Source of the DNA: Caldifarciminota bacterium
GTDB taxonomy: Bacteria > Hydrothermota > Tepidihabitantia > SM23-42
Direction of reading: 5' to 3'
Length of the DNA stretch: 54,460 bases
Assembly (NCBI GenBank): GCA_016936155.1
Contig: JAFGPO010000032.1
Coordinates: 1 to 54,460 of the forward strand
Below the pieces are notes generated by a model. That model saw nothing but the letters and a program-made list of their open reading frames with translations. It had not been told where the DNA came from and did no database searches. Positions within the stretch are counted from its first letter, which is position 1, and each line of letters opens with the position of its first letter. A program made the position numbers and the translations under genes. Shown piece after piece: positions 7,453 through 15,461 of the stretch.

Positions 7453-8394
7453 ATGCGTAGGAAGGAGTTTTTAACTGTTTTTATTTTCCTTTTGCCTGCC
7501 CTGCTTGTTATTACAATTTTCCGTTTGTACCCGATCCTCCAGGCGATACGCATGAGCTTCTACAAGTGGGGACTTGCCGGCGCTATGCAATTTATCGGAC
7601 TGCATAATTTCTTCCGCCTTTTTATCGACCCTAAATTCTACCAATCATTGGGCAATACCTTCTGGTATGTGATATTCACCGTGCCGCTCACGATCGTAAT
7701 CTCAGTGGGCCTGGCGCACCTGTTGAACCAGAGGATCAAAGGGCAGGGCGTGTACCGGACCTTGTACTATCTGCCGGTTGTTACTTCGATTGTGGCAAGT
7801 TCCGTGGTGTGGAAGTGGATATTCAACCCGGACCGCGGCGTGCTGAACGCGATCATCGGCCTTGGCGGGATCGAGCCGATGCAGTGGCTCAATGATCCGC
7901 GCGGGCTGTTCGGAGTGCTTGCTGCGCCTTTGCACCTTGACCTTTCAGGTTTCATCGCCGGCCCGTCATTTGCCCTGGTCGCGCTCATTATCATGAGCGT
8001 GTGGCACAATGTGGGCTACTGTATCATTATCGCCCTTGCCGGTTTGCAGAACGTCCCGGAGCAATACTATGAAGCGGCGCGCATTGACGGCGCGAGCGGT
8101 TGGAGTATCTTCCGGCATGTGACGATCCCGGTGCTGTCGCCGACGATCTTCTATCTGCTCGTCACCCAGACGATCATCGCGTTCAATACGTTCACGCCGG
8201 TGTACGTAATGACCCAGCCGCCGGGCGGACCTCTGGGGACAACGAGCCTGGTGGTATTCTATTTGTACGAACAATCGTTCCGGCTCTGGAACCTCGGGTA
8301 CGCGAATGCGATCGCATTCGTGCTCTTCATCGTCATTTTTTCGCTGACCCAGGTGCAAAAGAGGTTTATCGAGCAGCGGGTGTACTATGAATAG
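7453..8394 (+). CDS. ABC sugar transporter permease, MalF/UgpA type
   Basis: A 313-residue integral membrane protein of the carbohydrate-uptake ABC permease family (BPD_transp_1). It has an N-terminal transmembrane helix (about residues 7-30) and five further hydrophobic segments. The cytoplasmic EAA loop is clear (YYEAARIDGASGWSIFRHV, before TIPVLSP), which docks the ATPase. It pairs with the next gene, whose start overlaps its end by 8 bases, to form the inner-membrane channel. The solute-binding protein and ATPase that usually accompany such a pair are absent from the window. Translation start follows from the leaderless promoter. The substrate is probably a sugar or glycerol phosphate but is not determinable. 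Confidence 0.92.
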   Translation: MRRKEFLTVFIFLLPALLVITIFRLYPILQAIRMSFYKWGLAGAMQFIGLHNFFRLFIDPKFYQSLGNTFWYVIFTVPLTIVISVGLAHLLNQRIKGQGVYRTLYYLPVVTSIVASSVVWKWIFNPDRGVLNAIIGLGGIEPMQWLNDPRGLFGVLAAPLHLDLSGFIAGPSFALVALIIMSVWHNVGYCIIIALAGLQNVPEQYYEAARIDGASGWSIFRHVTIPVLSPTIFYLLVTQTIIAFNTFTPVYVMTQPPGGPLGTTSLVVFYLYEQSFRLWNLGYANAIAFVLFIVIFSLTQVQKRFIEQRVYYE

Positions 8395-9205
8395 GAAATG
8401 GCCGCTCATCATCCATGTTATACTCATCGGGTGCGCCGTGTGGATGCTGCTTCCGTTTTTCTGGATGATCAGTACGTCGCTGAAAAATGAGGATGAAGCG
8501 CTGGAATTCCCTCCGGATATTCTCCCTGATAGACCTCTCCTCTCAAATTACTTTGCCGCGTTCAAGCAGGTCGATTTCACGCGCTACTTTCTCAATACCC
8601 TGATCATGACCATCGCAACGACCGTGCTCGTTTTTTTCACTTCGATCCTTGCTGCCTACGCGTTCGCGCGTCTGGAATTCGTTGGACGGGAAGCGTTATT
8701 TTCCTTATTCCTGGCGATGATGATGATCCCGATGCCGGTGTACCTTGTCCCGTCCTACGTCATCCTCAGCCACTTCCAGTGGATCGATACGTTCTTTGCC
8801 CTCATCATACCCTGGAGCGCGAATGTTTTTTCGATCTTTCTGTTGCGCCAGCACTTCAAATCCCTGCCGCAGGAGTTGTTTGATGCGGCCGCGATCGACG
8901 GGCTCAATCACTTCCAGATACTGAAAAGCATCGTCCTGCCCCTGTCCAAACCGGTGCTCGTGACGATCGGGATATTCCAGGTGGTATCAAACTGGAATTC
9001 ATTTCTGTGGCCTCTGATCGTCACGCACAGCGATTCCATGCGCACGATCCAGACCGGGCTCGCGTACTTTGCCCAGGCCGAATCCACGAACTACCCGCTG
9101 CTCTGCGCCGCCTCGACCTTCACGACCATGCCGCTCATCGTGCTTTACTTCCTCATGCAGAAACACATCATGGCATCGTACGCGCGAAGCGGGCTGAAGG
9201 AATGA
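8387..9205 (+). CDS. ABC sugar transporter permease, MalG/UgpE type
   Basis: A 272-residue permease that partners the preceding MalF-type protein. It has an N-terminal helix at about residues 5-25 and five more transmembrane segments. The EAA-loop motif is LFDAAAIDGLNHFQILKSI followed by VLPLSKP. The ending with a short basic tail (SYARSGLKE) is usual for the family. ATG lies inside the upstream gene (8-base overlap), implying translational coupling. The complex would need a separately encoded ATPase (MsmK/UgpC type) and a periplasmic binding protein. No regulator or sugar enzyme is adjacent, so the substrate is open. Confidence 0.92.
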   Translation: MNRKWPLIIHVILIGCAVWMLLPFFWMISTSLKNEDEALEFPPDILPDRPLLSNYFAAFKQVDFTRYFLNTLIMTIATTVLVFFTSILAAYAFARLEFVGREALFSLFLAMMMIPMPVYLVPSYVILSHFQWIDTFFALIIPWSANVFSIFLLRQHFKSLPQELFDAAAIDGLNHFQILKSIVLPLSKPVLVTIGIFQVVSNWNSFLWPLIVTHSDSMRTIQTGLAYFAQAESTNYPLLCAASTFTTMPLIVLYFLMQKHIMASYARSGLKE

Positions 9206-9413
9206 CCGTAGATTCCATCATCGGGGGAGTCGAATGGTATGACGGGCATCAAGGGCATAGCGGTCTGCGGCGTGTACAAGTAAGAGGGGTATGGTATGAT
9301 GTGATAACGTATGATCGAACGATCCACGAGGACGTGGTGACATACCGGAGAACAGTTCATTACCACTGTTGTCTGAGTGGTGGTCAGGTGATCACGATGA
9401 TCCATATGCAACC
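9206..9413 (+). other. Intergenic region with potential RNA secondary structure
   Basis: No gene is visible. The stretch can fold: CCACG-AGGA-CGTGG at 9324-9337 is nested inside GGTATG (9293-9298) and CATACC (9341-9346), and ACCACT/AGTGGT follows downstream. It could be the 3' end of the permease mRNA or unexplained structured sequence. There is no T tract. Confidence 0.3.
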
Positions 9414-9441
9414 TTGACATGCCGCGTCGCTTCAGTATAAT
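9414..9441 (+). promoter_or_regulatory. Promoter of secreted protein gene (leadered)
   Basis: TTGACA at 9414-9419, a 16-base spacer, and TATAAT at 9436-9441. Transcription should start near 9448, giving a leader of about 24 bases with AAGGAGG at 9461-9467, five bases before... the ATG at 9472 (four bases intervene). Confidence 0.8.
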
Positions 9442-9471
9442 AGGGTAAGTCATGTGACATAAGGAGGTTCT

Positions 9472-10593
9472 ATGAGACTATCTGTTAAGATCGTCTGTGG
9501 TTTGATGTGTGCTCTCTGCGTCAGTGTGCTGTCAGCCCGTTCGCCGTCGCGAACCAGTGAGGTAGCACAGCAGTACATTGTCCCGCAAAGAGGCGAATCA
9601 GTGTATGTGCCGTCCTCTCGACAGGGCGGTGTTTTGTTTGTCGAGGATATCTGCGGCACATTCGGACCGGGAACGAGTCCGGACCCGCTCTGGCAGGGAA
9701 CGCTCGACGCCATCCTCGGGACAGGTAACTATGGATGGTATACGACAACGAGCGCCGGGGATAATGGTCCTGATTCCCTGGAGATGATGAACTATGATCT
9801 CGTGATCTGGAATTGCTACGATTACTGGTGGCAGGATACTACTGCATTGACGGGCATTGATCAACTCAACCTTGAATCTTACTTCTATAATCAGGGCGGC
9901 GTCTGGCTCATTGGTCAGGATCTGCTGTGGAGCGGTGTACCCATGACCTGGATGCAGAGCTTTTTCCATTTGGCGAGTGCAACCCAGGATTACCTCTGGG
10001 ATGAACCGGATGTGAATCTCCACGGGCTTGTTGAGATCGATAGTATTGCTTTCCTTGCGACATCTGATTATGCGAGCAACAATTTCTTTACCGATGCGCT
10101 TGTTCCGGATGCGTACGCCCACGTCGTACTTGAAGATACTGATAACAGCCAGGATGTGGGTATCTTCTACCCTGGACAGGGTGATTGGCAGGCAGCGTTC
10201 TGGACGATCGACGGGCGCAATCCCAACCCGAACAGCGAGTGGGTCCAGATGGTCACTCAGATGCTCGAAGCATTCGGCATCACCGGGATCCAGGAGACCC
10301 CGGGGCACGAGGTCGCGCGCCGGCTCTGGCTGACAATCAGCCCGGATCCAGTTGTTCAGACGACCACCGTGAGCTACAATGTTCCGTTGGCCGGACACGT
10401 GCAGCTTAAGATCTTCAACCGTGCTGGACAGCATGTGGTAACGCTCATCGATGAGCAGAAACCTGCCGGTACGTACACTCTGACGTGGAATGCCAGGGAC
10501 AAGGCTGGTGTTCCCGTAGCAAATGGTGTGTACTTTGTCAGGCTGGAATGCAACGAGTTGGTCAATACCGCCAGTCTCGTTGTTGTTCAGTAG
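9472..10593 (+). CDS. Secreted protein with type IX-like C-terminal sorting tail
   Basis: A 373-residue exported protein. Residues 1-22 form a signal peptide (MRLSVKIVCGLMCALCVSVLSA). The middle (about 48-275) begins GVLFVEDICGTFGPG and contains alternating beta strands and helices (LVIWNCYDYWW, GGVWLIGQDLLWSG) that recall a glutamine-amidotransferase or ThuA-like fold; no catalytic Cys is certain. The last 85 residues are a FlgD-like/Por-secretion tail: SPDPVVQTTTVSYNVP, then LKIFNRAGQHVVTL, GTYTLTWNARD and GVYFVRLE. Such tails direct proteins to type IX-like export or anchoring, which fits the PorV gene at 14431. It is monocistronic, with a strong ribosome-binding site and an intrinsic terminator just after the stop. 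Confidence 0.8.
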   Translation: MRLSVKIVCGLMCALCVSVLSARSPSRTSEVAQQYIVPQRGESVYVPSSRQGGVLFVEDICGTFGPGTSPDPLWQGTLDAILGTGNYGWYTTTSAGDNGPDSLEMMNYDLVIWNCYDYWWQDTTALTGIDQLNLESYFYNQGGVWLIGQDLLWSGVPMTWMQSFFHLASATQDYLWDEPDVNLHGLVEIDSIAFLATSDYASNNFFTDALVPDAYAHVVLEDTDNSQDVGIFYPGQGDWQAAFWTIDGRNPNPNSEWVQMVTQMLEAFGITGIQETPGHEVARRLWLTISPDPVVQTTTVSYNVPLAGHVQLKIFNRAGQHVVTLIDEQKPAGTYTLTWNARDKAGVPVANGVYFVRLECNELVNTASLVVVQ

Positions 10594-10611
10594 AACGCGG
10601 CATTTATTACG

Positions 10612-10640
10612 AGCGGGGTCGTATGACCCCGCTTTTTTTA
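10612..10640 (+). terminator. Rho-independent terminator
   Basis: A perfect 9-base stem, AGCGGGGTC / GACCCCGCT, with loop GTAT, followed by a run of seven Ts. It lies 19 bases after the stop codon of the secreted protein gene and directly abuts the end of the convergent dehydrogenase gene. On the minus strand it lies just past that gene's stop but lacks an equally good T run. Confidence 0.9.
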
Positions 10641-11636
10641 TATGCGGAGGATCGTTGAACCGGAGATCTTTGAGTGTTTGATATTGAGCAATGCTTCGTG
10701 CACGCCATCAAGCGGATAGACTGTTGTGCTCGCCTTAATTTTAAATTGTGAGGCGATATCAAGGAACGCGCGGACATTACGCCGCGATGTGTTGGCGATC
10801 GCAACAAGACTTTTTTCCGGCCAGATCAGCGAGTAATCGAACGCCGGGAGGAAAGAAGCGTAGATCCCTGCCGAGACTATGCGTCCTCCTTTATCAAGCC
10901 GCGACAGTGCGTTGACAATGAGTTCGCCGCTCGGCGCGAACACGATCCCGGCATCGAGGAGCGTTCCCATATCTTCATCGCTGTGACCGACCCATGCAGC
11001 GCCTAATCGCCGGGCGAGTTCCAATTCGCGGTCTGTGCGCGACACAACGTACACCTCAAGTCCGAGATGGATCGCGACCTGGATGATGATATGGGCGGAT
11101 GATCCAAAACCGAACAGGCCAAGTTTGCCTTCATTTTTTAACCCGGTCGCCTCGAATGCCTGGTATCCAATGACGCCGGCACACAAAAGCGGCGCTGCTT
11201 CTACATCGGTATAGCCGGGGGGCAGTTGATATGCAAAGTCCTCATGGATGGTCACGAACTCGGCAAGACCGCCATCCGCGTCATATCCGGTGAATCGTGC
11301 ATTGTCGCATATATTTTCCATGTCATGCTTGCAATATTTGCACACCCCGCATGTTCGGTAGAGCCAGGGGATGCCTGCCCGGTCGCCGATTTTCCACGCC
11401 GTCACGCTTTCCCCGATCCGGTCGATCCGCCCGACGATCTGATGCCCGACGATCACCGGCATTTTATGCGCCGGGAGGTCGCCTTCAATAATGTGCAGAT
11501 CAGTACGGCACGCCCCGCATAGTGATATTGCAAGACGGATCTCGTGTTCGCCGGGATGGGGTTCTGGATAGTCCTCGACCATGCGCAAAGGAGATTCTTC
11601 CAGGAGTTTTTGTTCGTACAATACAACGGCTCTCAT
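10638..11636 (-). CDS. Zinc-dependent alcohol dehydrogenase (MDR family)
   Basis: A 332-residue medium-chain dehydrogenase that would oxidise alcohols or reduce aldehydes with NAD(P)H in the cytoplasm. Catalytic zinc ligands are Cys40 (GACRTD follows), His65 in GHQIVG and Cys152. The structural zinc site is complete (Cys96, 99, 102 and 110 in CGVCKYCKHDMENIC). The Rossmann dinucleotide-binding stretch is GLFGFGSSAHIIIQVA. It resembles the AdhA-like group whose members carry both zinc sites; the exact substrate is unknown. The promoter on the minus strand gives a leaderless mRNA starting at ATG 11636. It is a single gene facing the upstream terminator. Confidence 0.9.
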   Translation of the reverse strand: MRAVVLYEQKLLEESPLRMVEDYPEPHPGEHEIRLAISLCGACRTDLHIIEGDLPAHKMPVIVGHQIVGRIDRIGESVTAWKIGDRAGIPWLYRTCGVCKYCKHDMENICDNARFTGYDADGGLAEFVTIHEDFAYQLPPGYTDVEAAPLLCAGVIGYQAFEATGLKNEGKLGLFGFGSSAHIIIQVAIHLGLEVYVVSRTDRELELARRLGAAWVGHSDEDMGTLLDAGIVFAPSGELIVNALSRLDKGGRIVSAGIYASFLPAFDYSLIWPEKSLVAIANTSRRNVRAFLDIASQFKIKASTTVYPLDGVHEALLNIKHSKISGSTILRI

Positions 11637-11641
11637 GGGGG

Positions 11642-11670
11642 ATTATAGCAGAATTCGTGCATTGAGTCAA
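11642..11670 (-). promoter_or_regulatory. Leaderless promoter of the alcohol dehydrogenase gene
   Basis: On the minus strand TTGACT (11665-11670), a 17-base spacer, TATAAT (11642-11647), then CCCCC and the ATG at 11636. Transcription should begin on the start codon. Confidence 0.75.
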
Positions 11671-11695
11671 TGTGGATCCGGTCTGCACGACCGTA

Positions 11696-11723
11696 TTGAC
11701 AAGATCCTCAATCAGATTATCAT
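11696..11723 (+). promoter_or_regulatory. Leaderless promoter of the outer-membrane protein operon
   Basis: TTGACA at 11696-11701, a 16-base spacer, TATCAT at 11718-11723, five bases, then ATG at 11729. It starts 26 bases from the divergent dehydrogenase promoter and fixes the start of the next gene at 11729 rather than 11672. Confidence 0.7.
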
Positions 11724-11728
11724 TGAGT

Positions 11729-12184
11729 ATGCTGGTGTACTACATGTTTGCACTCTGCTTTGCGATCGAGGGTGGTTATAGCATTCCATCAGTCGGATTT
11801 ACTGATACCCGTTCGGGCGCCATGTTCGCGCTGGTCGTGTCGCGCGATCTTGGTTTTATGGATGCCGGACTCCGGGGGCAGGCAGGGTGGTATCAGGGTG
11901 AGAATGAGGCATATAGCCTTGCGACCTATGGGATGCGGTGGTTTTTTACAAAGAATGCATGGCGCGTCGCGCCGATCCTGGATATCGGTATTGACTACGT
12001 GCAGCGATCGATCAACGGTAACAAGGAGCAAGGTCAAGCCATGACCTACGGGCTGGGAATCGCGGTCAACATCCCCTCAGAGCGGATGCGTGTTTCTCCG
12101 GTGTTCTTTTATGAAGGTGTCACGGACATCAAACGGCATGGAGGGTTTATCGGTATGAAATTAGGGGTTGCGTATGCGTTTTGA
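11729..12184 (+). CDS. Small outer-membrane beta-barrel-like protein
   Basis: A 151-residue exported protein of no family I can name. It starts MLVYYMFALCFAIEGGYS, a short signal peptide. The rest is alternating hydrophobic/polar beta strands rich in Gly, Tyr and Trp (GAMFALVVSRDLGF, LRGQAGWYQGENEAY, YGMRWFFTKNAWRVAPILDIGIDY), ending GFIGMKLGVAYAF. The terminal aromatic Phe is typical of outer-membrane barrels. It would be an 8-strand barrel of unknown role. The start is set by the leaderless promoter. Its last 11 bases overlap the next gene, a lipoprotein, so the two are probably made together. Confidence 0.65.
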   Translation: MLVYYMFALCFAIEGGYSIPSVGFTDTRSGAMFALVVSRDLGFMDAGLRGQAGWYQGENEAYSLATYGMRWFFTKNAWRVAPILDIGIDYVQRSINGNKEQGQAMTYGLGIAVNIPSERMRVSPVFFYEGVTDIKRHGGFIGMKLGVAYAF

Positions 12185-12821
12185 CACGCGGGGTATTCGT
12201 GCGGTGGGCGTGTGTTCCATGATCGCGATAATCCTGGCATGCGTATCGTGTGATGAATACATTATCCAGCGTGCGGCGTCCGACTATTTCCAGTACGAAC
12301 CCGGGAACTGGTGGCGGCTTATCGGAACCGCGGATACCCTGTATGTCGAGGTTGAATCAACGGATACGATTGATCAAATTGAGGTTATGCCTGTTTCCTA
12401 TAATGGACAAGCCCGTTTCGTTTTTAAGGGTGACGATGCGCTCTATGAACATATCAGTGTGGTATTCACGTTCTCTGGTTCCGAATATCCGGTGATCGAT
12501 GATTTCATCGCCCGTATCGAATTGCCCTTTGTCAATGGTAACACATGGCACGACAGCCTTATCGGATCGATCGACGTTGCCGGACAGAATATCGCTGCAC
12601 AGCATCATGTGTGGGGATCGATCATTGACTGCCAGTACAGCAGCACCTATGATGGTGATGTATACACGATCGAGATCATGACTCATACACAAATGGTGAC
12701 TTCCGATACAACGGTCACTGATTCCGTGACGGTCCGCGAAGAATTTGCGCCTGGCATCGGCATCGTGCGTTTCCATAGCGGAACCGAAGAATACATTCTG
12801 ACCGATTATTTGGTGCAATAA
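12174..12821 (+). CDS. Exported lipoprotein of unknown function
   Basis: A 215-residue protein with a basic N-terminus, a hydrophobic stretch (VGVCSMIAIILACVSC) and a lipobox ending at Cys in ILAC or in CVSC. Lipidation and anchoring in the envelope are therefore likely. The mature part is beta-rich with many Asp/Thr (VEVESTDTIDQIEVMPVSY; FVNGNTWHDSLIGSIDV), resembling uncharacterised periplasmic lipoproteins. ATG at 12174 lies inside the preceding barrel gene, suggesting translational coupling and a joint envelope role. The TTG 6 bases upstream is a less likely start. I do not recognise a family. Confidence 0.65.
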   Translation: MRFDTRGIRAVGVCSMIAIILACVSCDEYIIQRAASDYFQYEPGNWWRLIGTADTLYVEVESTDTIDQIEVMPVSYNGQARFVFKGDDALYEHISVVFTFSGSEYPVIDDFIARIELPFVNGNTWHDSLIGSIDVAGQNIAAQHHVWGSIIDCQYSSTYDGDVYTIEIMTHTQMVTSDTTVTDSVTVREEFAPGIGIVRFHSGTEEYILTDYLVQ

Positions 12822-12847
12822 CCTTCTCTTTACTCCCTCGCATCGTC

Positions 12848-13510
12848 ATGAAGTCAGGAACCAATGATCAAAAAATCCTGCATGCCATTTTCAATCGGTT
12901 GTATGAGTATTATGGACCACAACATTGGTGGCCTGCCGATACTGCGTTCGAAGTGATGGTTGGTGCAATTCTCACCCAGAACACGAATTGGCATAACGTT
13001 GTGCAGGCACTGAATAACATCCGCTACGCGGGGTATATGGATGCCCGCTTCCTGTACAAACATCGCCGCAGTATCCCGCGTCTTATCAGACCATCGGGAT
13101 TCTACCGGCTTAAGAGCAAGCGGCTTGTTGCGTTCCTCGATTACTTCATTAAAGAGTATGACGGGCGCATTGAAGCGATGAAGAGGAAAAGAACCGGGAC
13201 GCTGCGGGGGGAATTGACCGCGATCTCCGGGATCGGTCCGGAAACAGCCGACTCCATTTTGCTCTACGCGCTCGGGCGTCCGGTATTCGTGATTGATGCG
13301 TATACGCGCCGGATTGGATCGCGCCACGGTTTATATGGGTATGATGCATTGTATGATACCATTCAAAGTATCTTTGAACGAGCGATCCCCAGGCGACCAT
13401 CACTGTATAATGAGTACCACGCCCTGCTCGTCCGGGTCGGAAAGGAGCACTGCGCAAAGCATGAACCTTTGTGTGATTCTTGCCCTGTTCAGCATATACT
13501 CTCATCCTGA
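12848..13510 (+). CDS. Endonuclease III-related DNA glycosylase (COG2231/MagIII-like)
   Basis: A 220-residue HhH-GPD superfamily protein for base-excision repair. The helix-hairpin-helix is ISGIGPETADSIL (residues 126-138) and the catalytic Asp is Asp150 in VIDAYTRR. The position of the catalytic Lys of endonuclease III is Glu132, so it should be a monofunctional glycosylase rather than a lyase, as in MagIII-type 3-methyladenine glycosylases. The C-terminal cluster keeps Cys202, Cys209 and Cys212 (C-x6-C-x2-C), but the fourth Cys is missing because the protein ends eight residues later. It follows the lipoprotein gene by 26 bases and overlaps the next gene by 50. No ribosome-binding site precedes ATG. 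Confidence 0.8.
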   Translation: MKSGTNDQKILHAIFNRLYEYYGPQHWWPADTAFEVMVGAILTQNTNWHNVVQALNNIRYAGYMDARFLYKHRRSIPRLIRPSGFYRLKSKRLVAFLDYFIKEYDGRIEAMKRKRTGTLRGELTAISGIGPETADSILLYALGRPVFVIDAYTRRIGSRHGLYGYDALYDTIQSIFERAIPRRPSLYNEYHALLVRVGKEHCAKHEPLCDSCPVQHILSS

Positions 13511-14696
13511 TTCGCTGATACGCGGCGTGTATATAAACTGCTATCAGGCGAGCAAGCAGGAGTACCTCGATGTGATATTTGAAAAAGCGGATTCCAATAT
13601 GATCAATGCCATCGTTGTCGATCTGAAGAGCGATTACGGATTCTTATGCTACGATTCCAAAAATACGATCGCCCGGGAATTGGGTGCGATCAAACGGTTC
13701 GTAAAAGTTGATTATATTCTGGAACAGGCTGCCAAACGGGGCATCAAAGTGATCGCGCGGATTGTGTGTTTCAAGGATGATTACCTGTCAGCATATGAAA
13801 ATTATGCGATCTATAACGACAGCAATGAGGTGTGGAGGGATTACAAGGACCTTGCCTGGACGAACCCCTATAAAAAGGAAGTGCGGGACTATCTCGTCGA
13901 CGTGAGCAAAGAGATCGTTGATCTCGGGTTTACATCACTGACGTTCGATTATCTGCGGTTCCCGACTGATGGACCGGTTGATCGGATGAAGCTTACTAAT
14001 GTATACGGGTCGCGCTGTGATCCTCTTCATGATCTTCTAAAGGCGGTCAGGCATGCAGTCGGTGATACAATCGAGATCGGGGCGTGCGTTTTCGGGTTTA
14101 CGGTCCTCCATGCATTGAAGGCCGAAGGCCAGGATATCGCTAGGATGAGCGAGTATGTGGATGTCTTCTATCCGATGCTCTACCCGTCGCACTTCAACGC
14201 ATCGTATAAAAAGGGCGACACTGAATACTGGCGAAACTACTGGATCTACTATGATGCGATCTATCAGGCGGCAGAAAAAGTGAGGCCGGGTGTGAAGATC
14301 GTGCCGTTCGTACAGGGATTCGACTACCGTACCGAGCAATTCGATGAGACCTACGTATTCGCTCAGATCAACGGCGCTCTGTCAGCCTATGCCGATGGAA
14401 TTGTCATCTGGCATGCCGGTGGTGATTATGCTACTTCTTGGCCTTCCCTTTTGTGGGCACGTAATTCAAGCCTAAGGCGATCCGCTCAGATGAGCCTAAA
14501 TACCCGTATGAGAGAAGCAGGGCAGCTATATCAAGGTAAAAGCCTTTTACCATCCACACCTCTATCGACACCCCAAGCGAAAAGCCTGACCATGGCCCAA
14601 TTGAGTAGCCAACCGGAACCATATCGCTGCTTGAGTAGTGATACCCTCCCATCAAGGCAAAGCCGGAGATTCTATCTTGACCCAGTGTCTCCATGA
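13461..14696 (+). CDS. DUF4015 putative glycoside hydrolase, with aberrant C-terminal extension
   Basis: A 411-residue exported protein. After a short hydrophobic signal (MNLCVILALFSIYS) comes a DUF4015 TIM-barrel domain: RGVYINCYQASKQEYLDV, then INAIVVDLKSDYG, GFTSLTFDYLRFPTDG, a YVDVFYPMLYPSHF strand and a closing DGIVIWHAGGDY near residue 320. These match the family's conserved strands; members are predicted to act on extracellular glycans, without proven activity here. The start at 13461 overlaps the glycosylase gene by 50 bases. From about 14431 the frame runs antisense through the 3' end of the PorV gene and becomes Ser/Pro/Gln/Arg-rich (about 88 residues), unlike the family. A 1-base frameshift would end it at the TAA at 14462. 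The natural C-terminus is therefore doubtful. Confidence 0.75.
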   Translation: MNLCVILALFSIYSHPDSLIRGVYINCYQASKQEYLDVIFEKADSNMINAIVVDLKSDYGFLCYDSKNTIARELGAIKRFVKVDYILEQAAKRGIKVIARIVCFKDDYLSAYENYAIYNDSNEVWRDYKDLAWTNPYKKEVRDYLVDVSKEIVDLGFTSLTFDYLRFPTDGPVDRMKLTNVYGSRCDPLHDLLKAVRHAVGDTIEIGACVFGFTVLHALKAEGQDIARMSEYVDVFYPMLYPSHFNASYKKGDTEYWRNYWIYYDAIYQAAEKVRPGVKIVPFVQGFDYRTEQFDETYVFAQINGALSAYADGIVIWHAGGDYATSWPSLLWARNSSLRRSAQMSLNTRMREAGQLYQGKSLLPSTPLSTPQAKSLTMAQLSSQPEPYRCLSSDTLPSRQSRRFYLDPVSP

Positions 14697-15429
14697 GCGA
14701 AATGCTGCGGATGCGAACCTCTGCACCGAGTGAAAAGGTCGTCCGTACATCCGGATACACCGAATAATCAAAACTCAATGCCGTGTGGCTTTCACCAAAG
14801 GGGATCTTCACCGCAATGCCCTGGCGGAAGTTCACAGGCGGATATTCCCACATATCGATGAATCGCCGGGGTGTCCCGATATTCTTCAAAACCGTTCCCA
14901 GATAGAGATACTTATAAGGGTGAATGATGAAGCCGACATCGAGCAAGGCGCCAAAAGCGCTGTATTCGTAAAGCTGGCTGCGCACGACACTGAGCGCCCC
15001 GCCGATCGCGATGGTTTGTTTTCTGCCGATCGCTCTGCCATAGCCGATATTGAGCAACATATCCGAATTCCTGAACGATTCTCCCTGCTCCCCGCGTTCC
15101 GAGTAAAAATCGTCCTCCGCGGTCAGGTAGGATATCCCGATGCCGATGGCGCCAGATTTCTGACCGATGGGGATCGCGGACGTCAGATTGTAGTAATTCC
15201 AGAACGTGAGGTGATTCATTGCCATGCCGGATACGAAGTACGAACTGATGATACCAAGACCAGAGGGATTCCAGAACACGGCGTTGCCATCGTCACTGAG
15301 CGCAGAGAAAGCGCCGCCCATGGCGACCGGACGCACGCCGATACCGAGTTTCACGAACGTATAACCGGTACTGCCGGATCCAACGAGCTGGCTGACAAGT
15401 GAGAGCGCGATGATGAGTGTTCCGGTCAT
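14431..15429 (-). CDS. PorV/PorQ-family outer-membrane protein
   Basis: A 332-residue beta-barrel outer-membrane protein. A signal sequence (MTGTLIIALSLVSQLVGS) leads into FVKLGIGVRPVAMGGAFSAL, then DDGNAVFWNPSGLG, the N-terminal signature of the PorV/PorQ/UPF0164 group (FadL-like fold). The strands continue to the end with Gly/Tyr-rich pairs. In type IX secretion PorV shuttles cargo with C-terminal sorting domains to the attachment complex. Two proteins in this window (9472 and 38833) carry such tails. It follows the FBP aldolase/phosphatase gene by 32 bases and is probably cotranscribed. Its 3' 266 bases are overlapped by the DUF4015 reading frame. Confidence 0.85.
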   Translation of the reverse strand: MTGTLIIALSLVSQLVGSGSTGYTFVKLGIGVRPVAMGGAFSALSDDGNAVFWNPSGLGIISSYFVSGMAMNHLTFWNYYNLTSAIPIGQKSGAIGIGISYLTAEDDFYSERGEQGESFRNSDMLLNIGYGRAIGRKQTIAIGGALSVVRSQLYEYSAFGALLDVGFIIHPYKYLYLGTVLKNIGTPRRFIDMWEYPPVNFRQGIAVKIPFGESHTALSFDYSVYPDVRTTFSLGAEVRIRSISLMETLGQDRISGFALMGGYHYSSSDMVPVGYSIGPWSGFSLGVSIEVWMVKGFYLDIAALLLSYGYLGSSERIALGLNYVPTKGKAKK

Positions 15430-15461
15430 AAAGTGCTCTACGAGACCTTATAACGGGATGA

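Noticed and set aside
13293..13460. The long N-terminal extension of the DUF4015 frame
   Set aside because: It runs within the glycosylase gene in another frame, and a signal peptide starts exactly at 13461.
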